Source of the DNA: Streptomyces minutiscleroticus
Lineage (GTDB): Bacteria > Actinomycetota > Actinomycetes > Streptomycetales > Streptomycetaceae
Length of the DNA: 64,000 nucleotides
Direction of reading: 5' to 3'
Assembly (NCBI RefSeq): GCF_014650875.1
Contig: NZ_BMVU01000010.1
Location: 62,001-126,000 of the forward strand
Part shown: one piece after another, positions 8,057 through 16,806 of the stretch
Layout: every line of letters starts with the position of its first letter
Numbering within the stretch: the stretch's first letter is position 1
Program-made: the position numbers and the translations under genes
The notes under the pieces: model-generated
What the model saw: only the letters and a program-made list of their open reading frames with translations
Database searches by the model: none
What the model was told of the DNA's origin: nothing

Positions 8057-9368
8057 CGGCGGCCTCCTTCTCGGTCGCGGGGTCGACGTGGTGCCGGGCG
8101 TGGACCGGGCGGACCAGCTCGTTCGCCACGAAGCCGACCACCAGCAGGCCGATCATGATCATGAAGGAGAGCCCGTAGAGGGACGCGCCGTCCTTGCCCG
8201 CGCTCTCCTGGTGGTCGGCGATCCAGTTGACGATCAGCGGGCCGAGGACGCCCGCGGTGGACCAGGCCGTGAGCAGCCGCCCGTGGATCGCGCCGACCTG
8301 GTAGGTGCCGAAGAGGTCCTTCAGGTAGGCGGGGATCGTGGCGAAGCCGCCGCCGTAGAAGGAGAGGACCACCAGCGCGCAGACGACGAACAGCGGCTTG
8401 GAGGAGTCGCCGAACTGCGAGATCAGCAGGTACATCAGCGCGCCGACACCCAGGTAGACGCGGTAGATGTTCTTGCGCCCGATCAGGTCGGAGGTCGACG
8501 ACCAGCCGATCCGGCCCGCCATGTTGGCCGCCGAGAGCAGCGCCACGAACCCGGCCGCCGCGGCCGCCGAGACGGGCGTCGAGGAGTCCTGGAAGAAGTC
8601 CGTGATCATCGGGGCGGCCTTCTCCAGGATGCCGATGCCCGCGGTCACGTTCATGCAGAGCACGACCCACAGGCACCAGAACTGCGGGGTGCGGATGGCG
8701 CTGCCCGCCGACACCTGCACCCCCGGCGGCACGGCCGGGGTGCCGTCCGCCTCGGTCGCCGCCGCGCCGCGCGGCACCCGGATGAGCAGCACGCCGAGCG
8801 ACATGAAGACGGCGTAGACCACCCCGTGCACGAGGAAGGCCAGCGCGATGCCGGACTTGTCGGTGCCGAAGGACTCCAGCATCTGGGAGGACCACGGCGA
8901 GGCGATCAGCGCGCCGCCGCCGAAGCCCATGATCGCGATGCCGGTGGCCATGCCGGGCCGGTCCGGGAACCACTTCATCAGCGTGGAGACGGGCGAGATG
9001 TAGCCGATGCCCAGGCCGATGCCGCCGACGAAGCCGTAACCGACCACGATCAGCCAGTACTGGCCGGTCGCGGCGCCCAGCGCGGAGATCAGGAAGCCGG
9101 ACGAGAAGCAGACCAGGGCCACGGTCATGGCCCAGCGCGGGCCGTTGCGTTCGACGAGCGTGCCGCCGAACGCGGCGGACAGGCCGAGCATCACGATGGC
9201 GAGCTGGAACGGCAGGGCGCTCTGGGTGCCGCTGAGGTCCAGCGCCGACTCCAGCGCCGGCTTGAACACGGACCAGGCGTAGGCCTGGCCGATGGAGAGG
9301 TGGACCGACAGGGCGGCGGGGGGCACGAGCCAGCGGCTCCAGCCGGTCGGTGCTACAGGGGGGCTCAT
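8046..9368 (-). CDS. OFA-family MFS transporter (oxalate/formate antiporter-like)
   Basis: The 440-residue protein has twelve predicted membrane helices. It shows OFA features: IGQAYAWSVFKPALE near the first helix, GIGLGIGYISPVSTLMKWFPD after helix 4 and GRIGWSSTSDLIGRKN in the central loop. The family exchanges dicarboxylates or monocarboxylates such as oxalate and formate. The ATG at 9368 has AAGG 11 bases upstream. The gene diverges from a degraded formate-dehydrogenase locus, consistent with a former oxalate or formate pathway, and it overlaps the small membrane peptide downstream. Confidence 0.9.
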   Translation of the reverse strand: MSPPVAPTGWSRWLVPPAALSVHLSIGQAYAWSVFKPALESALDLSGTQSALPFQLAIVMLGLSAAFGGTLVERNGPRWAMTVALVCFSSGFLISALGAATGQYWLIVVGYGFVGGIGLGIGYISPVSTLMKWFPDRPGMATGIAIMGFGGGALIASPWSSQMLESFGTDKSGIALAFLVHGVVYAVFMSLGVLLIRVPRGAAATEADGTPAVPPGVQVSAGSAIRTPQFWCLWVVLCMNVTAGIGILEKAAPMITDFFQDSSTPVSAAAAAGFVALLSAANMAGRIGWSSTSDLIGRKNIYRVYLGVGALMYLLISQFGDSSKPLFVVCALVVLSFYGGGFATIPAYLKDLFGTYQVGAIHGRLLTAWSTAGVLGPLIVNWIADHQESAGKDGASLYGLSFMIMIGLLVVGFVANELVRPVHARHHVDPATEKEAADVK

Positions 9369-9483
9369 GATCCGCACCTTAGGAAGCGGCGCACGCGGTT
9401 GGGAAGGCTTTGGCCACAAGTCGTCGACCGTATGCGGTGAGCGGTATGCAACGGCCGGTGAACGGCACCCCGGCACGACGAGC

Positions 9484-9756
9484 GGTTGCTTCCTCGCGAT
9501 CCCCGGCGCCGGTGCGATCGGCGCCTACGTCGGCGCCGCCCTGCACCGTGCGGGCGCCGACGTCCTCGCGGGCGCCGAGCGCGTCGGCGACCACCGCACC
9601 TCGACCCTGCAGGACCTGGAGCGCGGCAGGCCGCTCGAACTCGACGTGCTGCTCGCCGCCGTGATCGAGCCGGCCGGCATCACCGGCGTCCGGGTCCCCA
9701 CGCTCCGCACCGTCCACGCCGTCTCGGACCTGCTCGCCTCCAGGAGCGCCGCACGA
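9484..9756 (+). pseudogene. Remnant of a 2-dehydropantoate 2-reductase-like (PanE/ApbA) gene
   Basis: In one frame the DNA encodes a Rossmann start (AIPGAGAIGAYVGAALHRAG) that jumps directly to what is normally the C-terminal helix of the ApbA family (TSTLQDLERGRPLELDVLLA then PTLRTVHAVSDLLA). About 200 residues of the usual 300 are missing between the two, and no start codon with a ribosome binding site precedes it. The order of the two ends is preserved, so an internal deletion is the simplest explanation. Confidence 0.65.
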
Positions 9757-9784
9757 GGGAACACGACCGCACCCCCAGGACCTA

Positions 9785-10012
9785 CACCGGGTCGGCACCG
9801 TCCGCCAGGAGGAGGCGCTGCGCCGCATCGTGGAGCGCACGGGCGCCGACACCGCGCCCGACGTCGTCCTGCTGCGCGAGGTGGGCCGCGCCATGCGGGA
9901 CACCTCGATCTGCGGCCTGGGCCAGACCGCGTGGAACGCCGTGGAATCCGCCGTCGACCGCCTCGGCGCGTACGGGGCGGCACCGCGCCACCGCCAGGAG
10001 GACACCGTATGA
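9785..10012 (+). pseudogene. C-terminal remnant of a NuoF-like formate dehydrogenase beta subunit
   Basis: The frame reads HRVGTVRQEEALRRIVERTG and later MRDTSICGLGQTAWNAVESA before a TGA at 10012. These are the last 75 or so residues of the NADH-ubiquinone oxidoreductase 51-kDa family, where the SICGLGQ cysteine belongs to the N3 4Fe-4S cluster. The preceding CGxCxPC part of the motif and all of the FMN/NADH domain are absent. The stop overlaps the ATG of the next Fe-S gene as ATGA, which is the coupling expected of intact fdh genes, so this is a deletion relic whose end still marks the old operon. Confidence 0.7.
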
Positions 10013-10868
10013 CCGTCACACCGTTGGGACTCCCCGCCGGCTGCTGGAGTTCACGCTCGACGGCGAGCCGGCCCGCGTCCCGGAGGGCTCGACGGTCCTC
10101 GACGCCCGCCGGGCCGCGGGCAAGGACGTGCCGACCCTCTGCGAGGGCGACACGCTGCGCCCGAAGAACGCCTGCCGGGTGTGCGTGGTCGAGGTGACCG
10201 GCTCGCGCACCCTCGTCCCGGCCTGCTCGCGCAGGGCCGAGGCGGGCATGGAGGTGCGCACGGACACCGGGCGCACCCGCCACAGCCGCAAGGTGGTCCT
10301 GGAACCGCTCGCCTCCTCGGTCGGCCTCTCCACCACCCCGAAGGCCGCCGGACGGCTGAAGGAGTACGAGGCGGAGCCCGGCCGCTTCGGCCCGGACGCC
10401 GCCCGCGTGGACGAGGAGCCGAGGGTCGACAACGACCCCTGCGTCCGCGACCACGGCAGGTGCGTCCTCTGCTACAAGTGCGTGGACGCCTGCGGCGAGC
10501 AGTGGCAGAACGCCTTCGCCGTCTCCGTCGCCGGGCGCGGCTTCGGCGCCCGCATCGCCGTCGAGCACGACGCGCCGCTCACCGACTCCGCGTGCGTGTA
10601 CTGCGGCAACTGCATCGAGGTGTGCCCGACCGGAGCGCTGTCGTTCAAGCCGGAGTTCGACATGCGTGCGGCGGGTACCCGGGACGAGTCGGCGCAGACC
10701 GGGACCACCACGGTGTGCGCGTACTGCGGAGTGGGCCGCAGCCTGACGCTCCACGTACAGGACAACGAGATCGTCAAGGTCACCTCACCGCACGACAACC
10801 CGGTGACCCGTGGCAATCTCTGTATCAAGGGCCGCTTCGGCTACCAGCACGTACAGAACCGGGACTGA
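10009..10868 (+). pseudogene. Fe-S N-terminal module of a formate dehydrogenase alpha subunit, frameshifted near its 5' end
   Basis: An ATG at 10009 with an ideal GGAGG seven bases upstream begins MTVTPLG, but the domain sequence ([20 protein letters not shown]) is in the next frame from about 10030, and that frame has no start codon upstream. Adding one A near 10028 would give [15 protein letters not shown]. The rest is intact for about 280 residues: a plant-type 2Fe-2S domain (CxxC in ACRVCVVEV), a NuoG-type cluster ([18 protein letters not shown]), a ferredoxin cluster ([12 protein letters not shown]) and the first Cys motif of a molybdopterin oxidoreductase (CAYCGVG). The catalytic molybdenum domain is absent: the frame stops after [11 protein letters not shown]. 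Short versions like this exist in streptomycetes, so only the 5' frameshift marks it as possibly broken. Confidence 0.7.
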
Positions 10869-10876
10869 GCGAAACC

Positions 10877-11740
10877 ATGGGACGAGTCACGGAACGACGC
10901 AAGGTGATCCGCATCCGGGACGGGGCCGTCGGCAGCCGCCCGGACACACTGGTCGCGGAGGAGCCGCTGGAGATCCGGCTCAACGGCAAGCCCCTCGCCA
11001 TCACCATGCGCACCCCGGGCGACGACTTCGCCCTCGCGGCCGGCTTCCTGGTCAGCGAGGGCGTCCTGGGCGCCCGGGAGGACCTGCAGAACATCGTGTA
11101 CTGCGCGGGCGCGACAGTGGACGGTTCCAACACCTACAACGTCGTCGACGTGGTGACCGCGCCCGGCGTCGTCCTCCCCGACATCACCCTCGAACGCAAC
11201 GTCTACACCACCTCCTCCTGCGGCCTGTGCGGCAAGGCGAGCCTGGACGCGGTGCGCACGACGGCCCGCTGGCCGATCGACGACACGCGGGGCGGCACCG
11301 CCGACCCGGTGCGCCTGGAGCCCGGGCTGCTGGCGGACCTGCCCGACCGGCTCCGCGAGGCCCAGAAGGTCTTCGACCGCACCGGCGGCCTGCACGCCGC
11401 GGCCCTGTTCTCCGAGGACGGCGAACTGCTCGACGTACGCGAGGACGTGGGCCGCCACAACGCCGTCGACAAGCTGGTGGGCCGCGCCCTGCAGAACGGG
11501 GACCTCCCGCTGTCCCGCTCGGTCCTGCTGGTCTCGGGCCGGGCCTCCTTCGAACTGGCGCAGAAGGCGGTCATGGCGGGCATCCCCGTCCTCGCGGCCG
11601 TCTCGGCCCCCTCCTCCCTCGCCGTCGACCTGGCCGCGGAGACGGGCCTGACCCTGGTGGGCTTCCTGCGGGGCGCCTCCATGAACGTGTACGCGGGCGA
11701 GCACAGGATCGCCCTGCGGGCCGCGGCCGCCCAGGGCTGA
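10877..11740 (+). CDS. fdhD: Formate dehydrogenase accessory sulfurtransferase FdhD
   Basis: This 287-residue protein contains the FdhD cysteine motif SSCGLCG at about residues 114-120 and the conserved [13 protein letters not shown] region that binds the molybdenum cofactor. FdhD passes sulfur from a cysteine desulfurase (IscS) to bis-MGD so that formate dehydrogenase becomes active. The gene starts 8 bases after the Fe-S gene and is probably cotranscribed with it. FdhD is intact although its likely client enzyme in this locus is incomplete; it may serve another molybdoenzyme elsewhere in the genome. Confidence 0.92.
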   Translation: MGRVTERRKVIRIRDGAVGSRPDTLVAEEPLEIRLNGKPLAITMRTPGDDFALAAGFLVSEGVLGAREDLQNIVYCAGATVDGSNTYNVVDVVTAPGVVLPDITLERNVYTTSSCGLCGKASLDAVRTTARWPIDDTRGGTADPVRLEPGLLADLPDRLREAQKVFDRTGGLHAAALFSEDGELLDVREDVGRHNAVDKLVGRALQNGDLPLSRSVLLVSGRASFELAQKAVMAGIPVLAAVSAPSSLAVDLAAETGLTLVGFLRGASMNVYAGEHRIALRAAAAQG

Positions 11741-11746
11741 CCGGCT

Positions 11747-11767
11747 CCCCGCGGCACGGCTGCGGGG
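11747..11767. terminator. Short hairpin after fdhD
   Basis: CCCCGC (11747-11752) pairs with GCGGGG (11762-11767) across a 9-base loop, seven bases after the fdhD stop. It is the nearest plausible terminator for the fdh operon. Confidence 0.5.
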
Positions 11768-12338
11768 CCCACGTCCGGCGGGGAGCGCCCCTGCGCCGGC
11801 GGGGCCCCGTCTCGACGCGTCCCCGTGAGGCCGCCGCCTCCCGCGGGCGCGCCGTGCGCGGGGAGCCGCGGCGGCCCGTCCGGCCCCGGACCGCGCCCGG
11901 GCCGCGACCGTGCCGCCGCCCCCACTGTTCGTGCCGCTGTTCGTGCCGCTCCGCCCGCCGCGCGAGCCGTACCGCTTTCCCCTGCTCGCGCCGTCCCGCG
12001 CGTCTCCCGGACCGCTGCCCCGCGCCGCCCGCGCCACCCGTGCCGTACCCCGCCCGGACCGCCGCCCAGGACGCCGGTCCGGACTCCGGCGCGCCCGGCG
12101 ACCCCCGTCCGGCGTACCGCGCCTGCGTCCGTCGACGTACCCGCCGCAGGACACGTGTCGGGCGCACGGCGTGTGCTCCGGCGTCCGGCCGCGCGCACCT
12201 GACGCATCGTCAGCACCCGTCCGGAGGGTCTGCCGGGCCGTGCCGGATCCGGCCGCCCGCCGCCTCGTTGCCCCGTGCGAGTGCGACGGACCGCGTGCGC
12301 GCGGCCCGTGGTCCACCGTCCAGGTAGGAGGAAGTCGC
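11768..12338. other. Gap without a recognisable gene
   Basis: About 570 bp of C-rich plus-strand DNA separate fdhD from the collagen-like pair. A 12-bp unit CTGTTCGTGCCG is repeated twice in tandem near 11922. Long frames on both strands are rich in Arg and Pro and lack ribosome binding sites or family motifs. The promoter of the next operon must lie in its right part, but I see no clear -10/-35. Confidence 0.5.
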
Positions 12339-12611
12339 TTGGATGCCGGCATCACCCTGCTCGGCTCGTTGCTGGCCTGCACGGGCGTGCTGGGCGCGGC
12401 CGTGGCCGCGTACCTCGGCAAGCGCGGGGAGAACGCCCTGACCGGTTACTCGAGTCTGACCGAGAGACTCCAGACCGAACGCGACCGGCTCGAACGGCAG
12501 GTCGCCGAACGGGACTCGCGCATCGACGAGCTGTCGCTGCTGCGGGCCGCCGACCAGTCCGAGATCGCCCGGCTGCGACTCGACGTCCATCGACTCGGAG
12601 GTGCGCCGTGA
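12339..12611 (+). CDS. Small membrane protein with coiled coil, partner of collagen-like protein
   Basis: A TTG at 12339 preceded by TAGGAGGAAG opens a 90-residue protein. Residues 5-25 form one membrane helix ([20 protein letters not shown]), and residues 38-85 form a charged heptad-like coiled coil ([20 protein letters not shown]). Its TGA overlaps the GTG of the next gene as GTGA, so the two are coupled. The topology (short N-terminus, one helix, long helical domain) recalls phage Rz-type or spanin-like peptides, but no sequence family is clear. No function can be assigned beyond acting together with the collagen-like protein. Confidence 0.75.
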   Translation: MDAGITLLGSLLACTGVLGAAVAAYLGKRGENALTGYSSLTERLQTERDRLERQVAERDSRIDELSLLRAADQSEIARLRLDVHRLGGAP

Positions 12612-13462
12612 CCCGCTTCGAACGGCTGCTCGCCCCGCGCTGGCGCAGCGTCTTCCTCGTCTGCGTGCTGATCGCGCTGTCCGGCGCCGCGATCGTCCTG
12701 TGGGCCCGCATCGACGCCGGCGACCGCAGGGCCGACCGGATGCAGGACGAGGCGGACCGGCGCGGCCTGGCCGTGTCGACGCTCGCGCGGGACGTGCGGA
12801 CCCTGCGCGCCCAGGTCGAGGCGAGCGGTGGCACGCCCGCCGCGCCCGACCCGTCGAAGGCCGTCGACGACCTGGTCGACCGCGTCCGGGTGCCGGCCGG
12901 CGTCCCCGGCGGGCCCGGGGCCAAGGGCGACCGCGGCGAGACCGGCGCCGCCGGGACGGACGGGCGGCGCGGCACGGACGGGGAGCGCGGGCCGCGCGGT
13001 GAGCCCGGACCGCGCGGCGGGACGGGGCCGCGGGGGCCGTCGGGGTCGCCGGGCCCCTCCGGTGAGCCGGGCGCGCCGGGCGCCGACGGCGAGGACGGTG
13101 TGAACGGTGCCGACGGCCGGGACGGTGTGAACGGCTCCGACGGCGAGGACGGTACGGACGGCGCCGACGGTGCGGGCGGCCCGGCCGGTCCGCCCGGCAC
13201 CGGCGTGCAGGGCCCGCCCGGTCCCAAGGGCGACAAGGGCGACAAGGGCGACCCCGGCGCCCCGGGCCCCGCCTGCCCGGACGGCTACAGCCCGCAGGTC
13301 CCCGCCTACGACCCGGACGCCGTGGTCTGCCGCAAGGACGGCGCCGCCGCCCCGGGGCCCGCACCGGAGCCCGCGCCGGAGGGAGCCGCCGTGCTCCCCC
13401 TGCCGCCGCCACTGCGCCGTCGGAGGGATGTCGCCCGACTGGCCGGTGCGCGCTCCTTGTGA
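12608..13462 (+). CDS. Membrane-anchored collagen-like protein
   Basis: This 284-residue protein has a basic N-terminus, one membrane helix at about 14-33, a coiled-coil stalk at 38-73, and from residue 102 to 220 an almost unbroken run of Gly-X-Y triplets (for example [16 protein letters not shown]), interrupted once around GTGVQGPP. A short C-terminal domain has two cysteines (positions 223 and 241) that could form a disulfide, followed by a Pro-rich basic tail. The coiled coil is a likely trimerisation element for a collagen triple helix. The middle of the repeat is Asp/Asn-rich ([17 protein letters not shown]). Bacterial collagen-like proteins act as surface stalks or adhesins, which is the likely role here. 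Confidence 0.88.
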   Translation: MTRFERLLAPRWRSVFLVCVLIALSGAAIVLWARIDAGDRRADRMQDEADRRGLAVSTLARDVRTLRAQVEASGGTPAAPDPSKAVDDLVDRVRVPAGVPGGPGAKGDRGETGAAGTDGRRGTDGERGPRGEPGPRGGTGPRGPSGSPGPSGEPGAPGADGEDGVNGADGRDGVNGSDGEDGTDGADGAGGPAGPPGTGVQGPPGPKGDKGDKGDPGAPGPACPDGYSPQVPAYDPDAVVCRKDGAAAPGPAPEPAPEGAAVLPLPPPLRRRRDVARLAGARSL

Positions 13463-13496
13463 CGCGCCCCTTACGTCAGTAGCTTCTGTGCCCGCG

Positions 13497-13509
13497 CACG
13501 TCCGACGTG
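13497..13509. promoter_or_regulatory. Dyad CACGTC-C-GACGTG upstream of the sialidase gene
   Basis: A perfect 6+1+6 inverted repeat lies 68 bp upstream of the sialidase start, just after an A/T-richer spot (TTACGTCAGTAGCTT). It is a candidate operator or part of the promoter. Confidence 0.35.
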
Positions 13510-13576
13510 GGATGTCCGGATGTTCAGACGCATGTCCATCCGCAGGTCCGTACCCATCGAAGGGGCAGGTCGCAGC

Positions 13577-15460
13577 ATGCCGTCACGTCTTCGCGCACGT
13601 CTCAGATCCACCTTCGCCACGGCGCTCGCCGCGGCGTCGCTGATGTCCCTGCCGGTGCCCGCGCACGCGGGCGCCCCGGCGCGGCCGGACACGGCCGGCT
13701 TCGGGGAACAGATCCTCTTCAAGGCCTCCCAGGATCCCGGGTACGCCTGCTTCCGCATCCCCGCCGTCGTGCGGACGGCCGACGGCACCCTGCTCGCGTT
13801 CGCCGAGGGACGGGTCCACGACTGCGGCGACTCGGGCGACATCGACATCGTCCTCAAGCGCTCCACCGACGGCGGCCGCACCTGGGGCCCGCTCCAGGTG
13901 GTCGACGAGGGCGGCGGCGACACGCACGGCAACCCCGCGCCCGTGGTGGACCGCGAGACCGGGCGCGTCCTGCTGGCCGAGACCTACAACACCGGGCGCA
14001 CGGACGGCCGCAACTGCGCCATACCGTGCGACCGCACCCCGCACCTCCGGCACAGCGACGACGACGGCCGCACCTGGTCGCAGCCGCGCGACCTGAGCGA
14101 CGAGATCATGCCCGGCCACTGGAACTCCTGGTACGCCACCGGGCCCGTGCACGGCATCCAGCTCACCCGCGGCCGGCACGCGGGCCGGCTCGTCCTCACG
14201 GTCAACACCGAGACCTGGGACGGCACCCGGATCAGCGCCAGCCACGCCGCGCTCGTCGTGAGCGACGACGGCGGCGACCACTGGCGGGTCGGCGCCACCG
14301 ACTCCTGGCCCATGGACGAAGACGGGACGTTCCGCCAGAAGCCGTCCGAGATGACGCTCGCCGAGCGGGCCGACGGCGCGATCCTGGTCAGCGGACGCGA
14401 GCAGGACGGCACCGACCTGGGCCACCGCGCCCAGGCGGTCAGCCGCGACGGCGGCGAGCACTTCACCGGGCCCTTCCGGACCCTTCCGGACCTCTACACC
14501 CCGCAGGTGCAGGCCTCGGTCCTGCGGCTGGGCGACCGCGTGCTGCTCGCCGCGCCCGCCGACCCGAACCGCCGCCGGACCATGATGATCCGCTCCTCCT
14601 ACGACGGCGGGCGCACCTGGGACAGCGTCGACCGCGGCACCGTCGTGACCACCGACTGGTCCGGCTACTCCGACCTGGTGGACGCCGGCGGCGGCACCGT
14701 CGGCCTGATGTACGAGGCCGGCGCGGTCGACGCCCGCGACGAGATCCGCTTCGCCCGGTTCACCGAGGACTGGCTGCGGCCGCGCCGCGGGCCCGATCCG
14801 ACGACCCCCGACCGCGGCCTCCTCGCGCCCCCGGCGGCGGTGCTCGGCGGAGCCCGCCCGACGCCGGGCGTGTCCCGCGGCGCGCTGGAGTTCGACGGCG
14901 CGGACGACGCCGTGCGCCTGCCGTACGGCGACCGGCTGCCGCTGGGGACGAAGGACTTCACGGCGTCCCTGTGGTTCCGGTACACGGCTACGGCCGGGGA
15001 GCAGCCGCTGCTGTGGATGGGCGGGGTCGGCGCCGACCAGCCGCAGGTGTGGCTGCGCGCCGAGCCCGCGAACGGCCGCGTCCAGGGCCTGATCACCACG
15101 CGGGACGGCGCGGCGCCGCCGGCCTCCGCGTACGTGCGCACCACGAAGGCGTACAACGACGGCGCGTGGCACCACCTCGCCCTGCGCCGCTCCGCCGGGC
15201 GGCTCGTCCTGTCGGTCGACGGCACGGAGGTCAACGGTGCGGACGTACCGGGTTCGGTCAGCCGGAACTCCCCGTTCGGGGTGCACGTCGGCCAGCGGGT
15301 CGACAGCCGGGCGCACTTCACCGGCGCGATCGACGACGTCCGCGTGTACGACCGGGCGCTCGGCGACGAGGAGCTGGCCGCGGTGCGCGACCTGGACGCG
15401 AGGGCGCCGAGGGACGCGGTGGTGTGGCTGCCCCTGGACCGGGTGAAGGCCGCACGCTGA
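13577..15460 (+). CDS. Secreted exo-alpha-sialidase (GH33) with C-terminal LamG-like domain
   Basis: The 627-residue precursor has a signal peptide of about 31 residues ending PVPAHA. The catalytic beta-propeller shows the sialidase FRIP motif (CFRIPAVV), and five Asp boxes are visible: STDGGRTWG, SDDDGRTWS, SDDGGDHWR, SRDGGEHFT and SYDGGRTWD. A concanavalin-like LamG domain follows from about residue 430 (GALEFDGADDAVRLP to IDDVRVYDRALGDEEL) and probably binds carbohydrate. The enzyme should release terminal sialic acids outside the cell. Longer in-frame starts exist at 13520 and 13532, but the one at 13577 gives a clean signal peptide. No sialic-acid uptake or catabolic genes are adjacent. 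Confidence 0.93.
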   Translation: MPSRLRARLRSTFATALAAASLMSLPVPAHAGAPARPDTAGFGEQILFKASQDPGYACFRIPAVVRTADGTLLAFAEGRVHDCGDSGDIDIVLKRSTDGGRTWGPLQVVDEGGGDTHGNPAPVVDRETGRVLLAETYNTGRTDGRNCAIPCDRTPHLRHSDDDGRTWSQPRDLSDEIMPGHWNSWYATGPVHGIQLTRGRHAGRLVLTVNTETWDGTRISASHAALVVSDDGGDHWRVGATDSWPMDEDGTFRQKPSEMTLAERADGAILVSGREQDGTDLGHRAQAVSRDGGEHFTGPFRTLPDLYTPQVQASVLRLGDRVLLAAPADPNRRRTMMIRSSYDGGRTWDSVDRGTVVTTDWSGYSDLVDAGGGTVGLMYEAGAVDARDEIRFARFTEDWLRPRRGPDPTTPDRGLLAPPAAVLGGARPTPGVSRGALEFDGADDAVRLPYGDRLPLGTKDFTASLWFRYTATAGEQPLLWMGGVGADQPQVWLRAEPANGRVQGLITTRDGAAPPASAYVRTTKAYNDGAWHHLALRRSAGRLVLSVDGTEVNGADVPGSVSRNSPFGVHVGQRVDSRAHFTGAIDDVRVYDRALGDEELAAVRDLDARAPRDAVVWLPLDRVKAAR

Positions 15461-15603
15461 GGAACCGGGCGAGGCCGCACGGCGAGGGGCCGGACCATGG
15501 CCGCGTGGTGAGGGACCGGGCCGAGGCCGTGCGGCGAGAGGCCGGGACGGAGCCGCACGGCGAAAGGCCGGGCCATGGCCGTGCGGCGAGAGGCCGGGGC
15601 GGC
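15449..15603. repeat. 26-bp tandem repeat, six degenerate copies, overlapping the sialidase stop codon
   Basis: Units start at 15449 (25 bp, containing the TGA of the sialidase), 15474, 15500, 15526, 15552 and 15578. The consensus is roughly GCCGCACGGCGAGAGGCCGG plus six variable bases, and units differ at 3-7 positions. Because 26 is not a multiple of three, the array is not a repeated peptide. It ends 30 bp before the stop codon of the convergent SBF-like gene, so it occupies the whole space between the two 3' ends. Confidence 0.88.
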
Positions 15604-15633
15604 GGTGAGGGGTGCCGGCCCGGTCGCTGCCGG

Positions 15634-16674
15634 TCAGCCGGAGGAGACCCCCGAGCCGGCCCCGACCCGCGGGTCGTCGTCCGGCGCCCCGGCGGCGCGG
15701 TCCGGCTCCGGGTCCCGGGAGCGCCGCTTGGCGATCACCGCGCACACCATCAGCTGCATCTGGTGGAAGAGCATCAGCGGCAGCACGGCCAGCGAGGCGT
15801 GCGCCCCGAACAGCACGCTCGCCATGGGCAGCCCCGACGCCAGGGACTTCTTCGACCCGGCGAACTGGATCGCGACGCGGTCCTCCCTGCCGAAGCCCAG
15901 CGCCTTCGCCCCGTACCAGGTCAGCGCGAGCATCACGGCCAGCAGCACGGCCTCGACCGCCAGCAGTCCCGCCAGCCGCACGGGGCTGACCTGGTGCCAG
16001 ACGCCCTGCACCATGCCCTCGCTGAACGCGGTGTAGACGACCAGCAGGATCGAGCCGCGGTCGACCAGGCCGAGCACCTTCTTGTGCCGTGCCATGAAGC
16101 CGCCGATCCAGCGGCGCAGCACCTGCCCCGCCGCGAACGGCACGAGCAGCTGCAGCACGATCTCCACGAGCGAGTCCGCGGAGAAGCCGCCGCCGCTGTC
16201 GCCGAGCAGCGCCGCCGCGAGCAGCGGGGTGACGACGATGCCGACGAGGGAGGAGAAGGAGCCCGCGCAGATCGCGGCGGGCACGTTGCCGCGCGCGATG
16301 GAGGTGAAGGCGATCGAGGACTGGATCGTCGAGGGCACCAGGGTCAGGAAGAGCAGACCGGTGTAGAGGGGGTGGGTCAGGAAGACCGGTTCGAGGCCCC
16401 GGGCGGCCAGGCCGAGCAACGGGAAGACCACGAAGGTGCAGGCCAGCACGGTGATGTGGAGGCGCCAGTGGCGCAGCCCGTCGAGCGCCTCGCGGGTGGA
16501 GAGGCGGGCCCCGTAGAGGAAGAAGAGGAAGGCGATCGCCGCGGTGGACACCCCCGACGTGACATCGGCGGCCGTGCCGCGGGCGGGCAGCAGGGCCGCG
16601 AGGCCCACCGTCCCGAGCAGCAGCAGGATGTACGGGTCGATCGGCAGCCAGGACGGCCACTTCAGGCGTTTCAC
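15634..16674 (-). CDS. SBF-like (bile acid:sodium symporter superfamily) transporter
   Basis: The 346-residue protein has about ten membrane helices. Family-typical stretches are YGARLSTREALDGLRHWRLH after helix 2, TLVPSTIQSSIAFTSIARGN in the core and FAGSKKSLASGLPMA in helix 9, which match the SBF_like (YfeH-type) family rather than classical bile-acid carriers. The start is a GTG at 16674 with GGAG six bases upstream. It is divergent from a LysR regulator with a 132-bp shared promoter region, so it is probably the regulated target. Substrates of this family are mostly unknown organic anions. Confidence 0.88.
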   Translation of the reverse strand: MKRLKWPSWLPIDPYILLLLGTVGLAALLPARGTAADVTSGVSTAAIAFLFFLYGARLSTREALDGLRHWRLHITVLACTFVVFPLLGLAARGLEPVFLTHPLYTGLLFLTLVPSTIQSSIAFTSIARGNVPAAICAGSFSSLVGIVVTPLLAAALLGDSGGGFSADSLVEIVLQLLVPFAAGQVLRRWIGGFMARHKKVLGLVDRGSILLVVYTAFSEGMVQGVWHQVSPVRLAGLLAVEAVLLAVMLALTWYGAKALGFGREDRVAIQFAGSKKSLASGLPMASVLFGAHASLAVLPLMLFHQMQLMVCAVIAKRRSRDPEPDRAAGAPDDDPRVGAGSGVSSG

Positions 16675-16771
16675 GGTGCTCCACTTGCCTCGGGTCCGGG
16701 GACGGGACGTGCCCTCTCCATCGTCCTCCCCGGGACCGTGATCGGGAATCCGGTACACCGCTCTGACTGTG

Positions 16772-16786
16772 ATCGCGCATCGCGAT
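16772..16786. promoter_or_regulatory. LysR-type T-N11-A dyad between divergent genes
   Basis: ATCGCG-CAT-CGCGAT is a perfect inverted repeat containing the T-N11-A spacing of LysR recognition sites (T at 16773, A at 16785). It lies 21 bp upstream of the lysR start and 98 bp upstream of the transporter start, a normal location for autoregulation and activation of the divergent gene. Confidence 0.6.
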
Positions 16787-16806
16787 GACCGCGCTAGCCT
16801 GGTCCC

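Noticed and set aside
12210..13412. Long minus-strand frame opposite the collagen-like gene
   Set aside because: It is the antisense of the Gly-X-Y repeats; Arg/Pro-rich with no start signal, while the plus-strand frame has clear domains.
15449..15603. Possible CRISPR array
   Set aside because: The units abut without spacers, differ from each other, and no cas gene is nearby.
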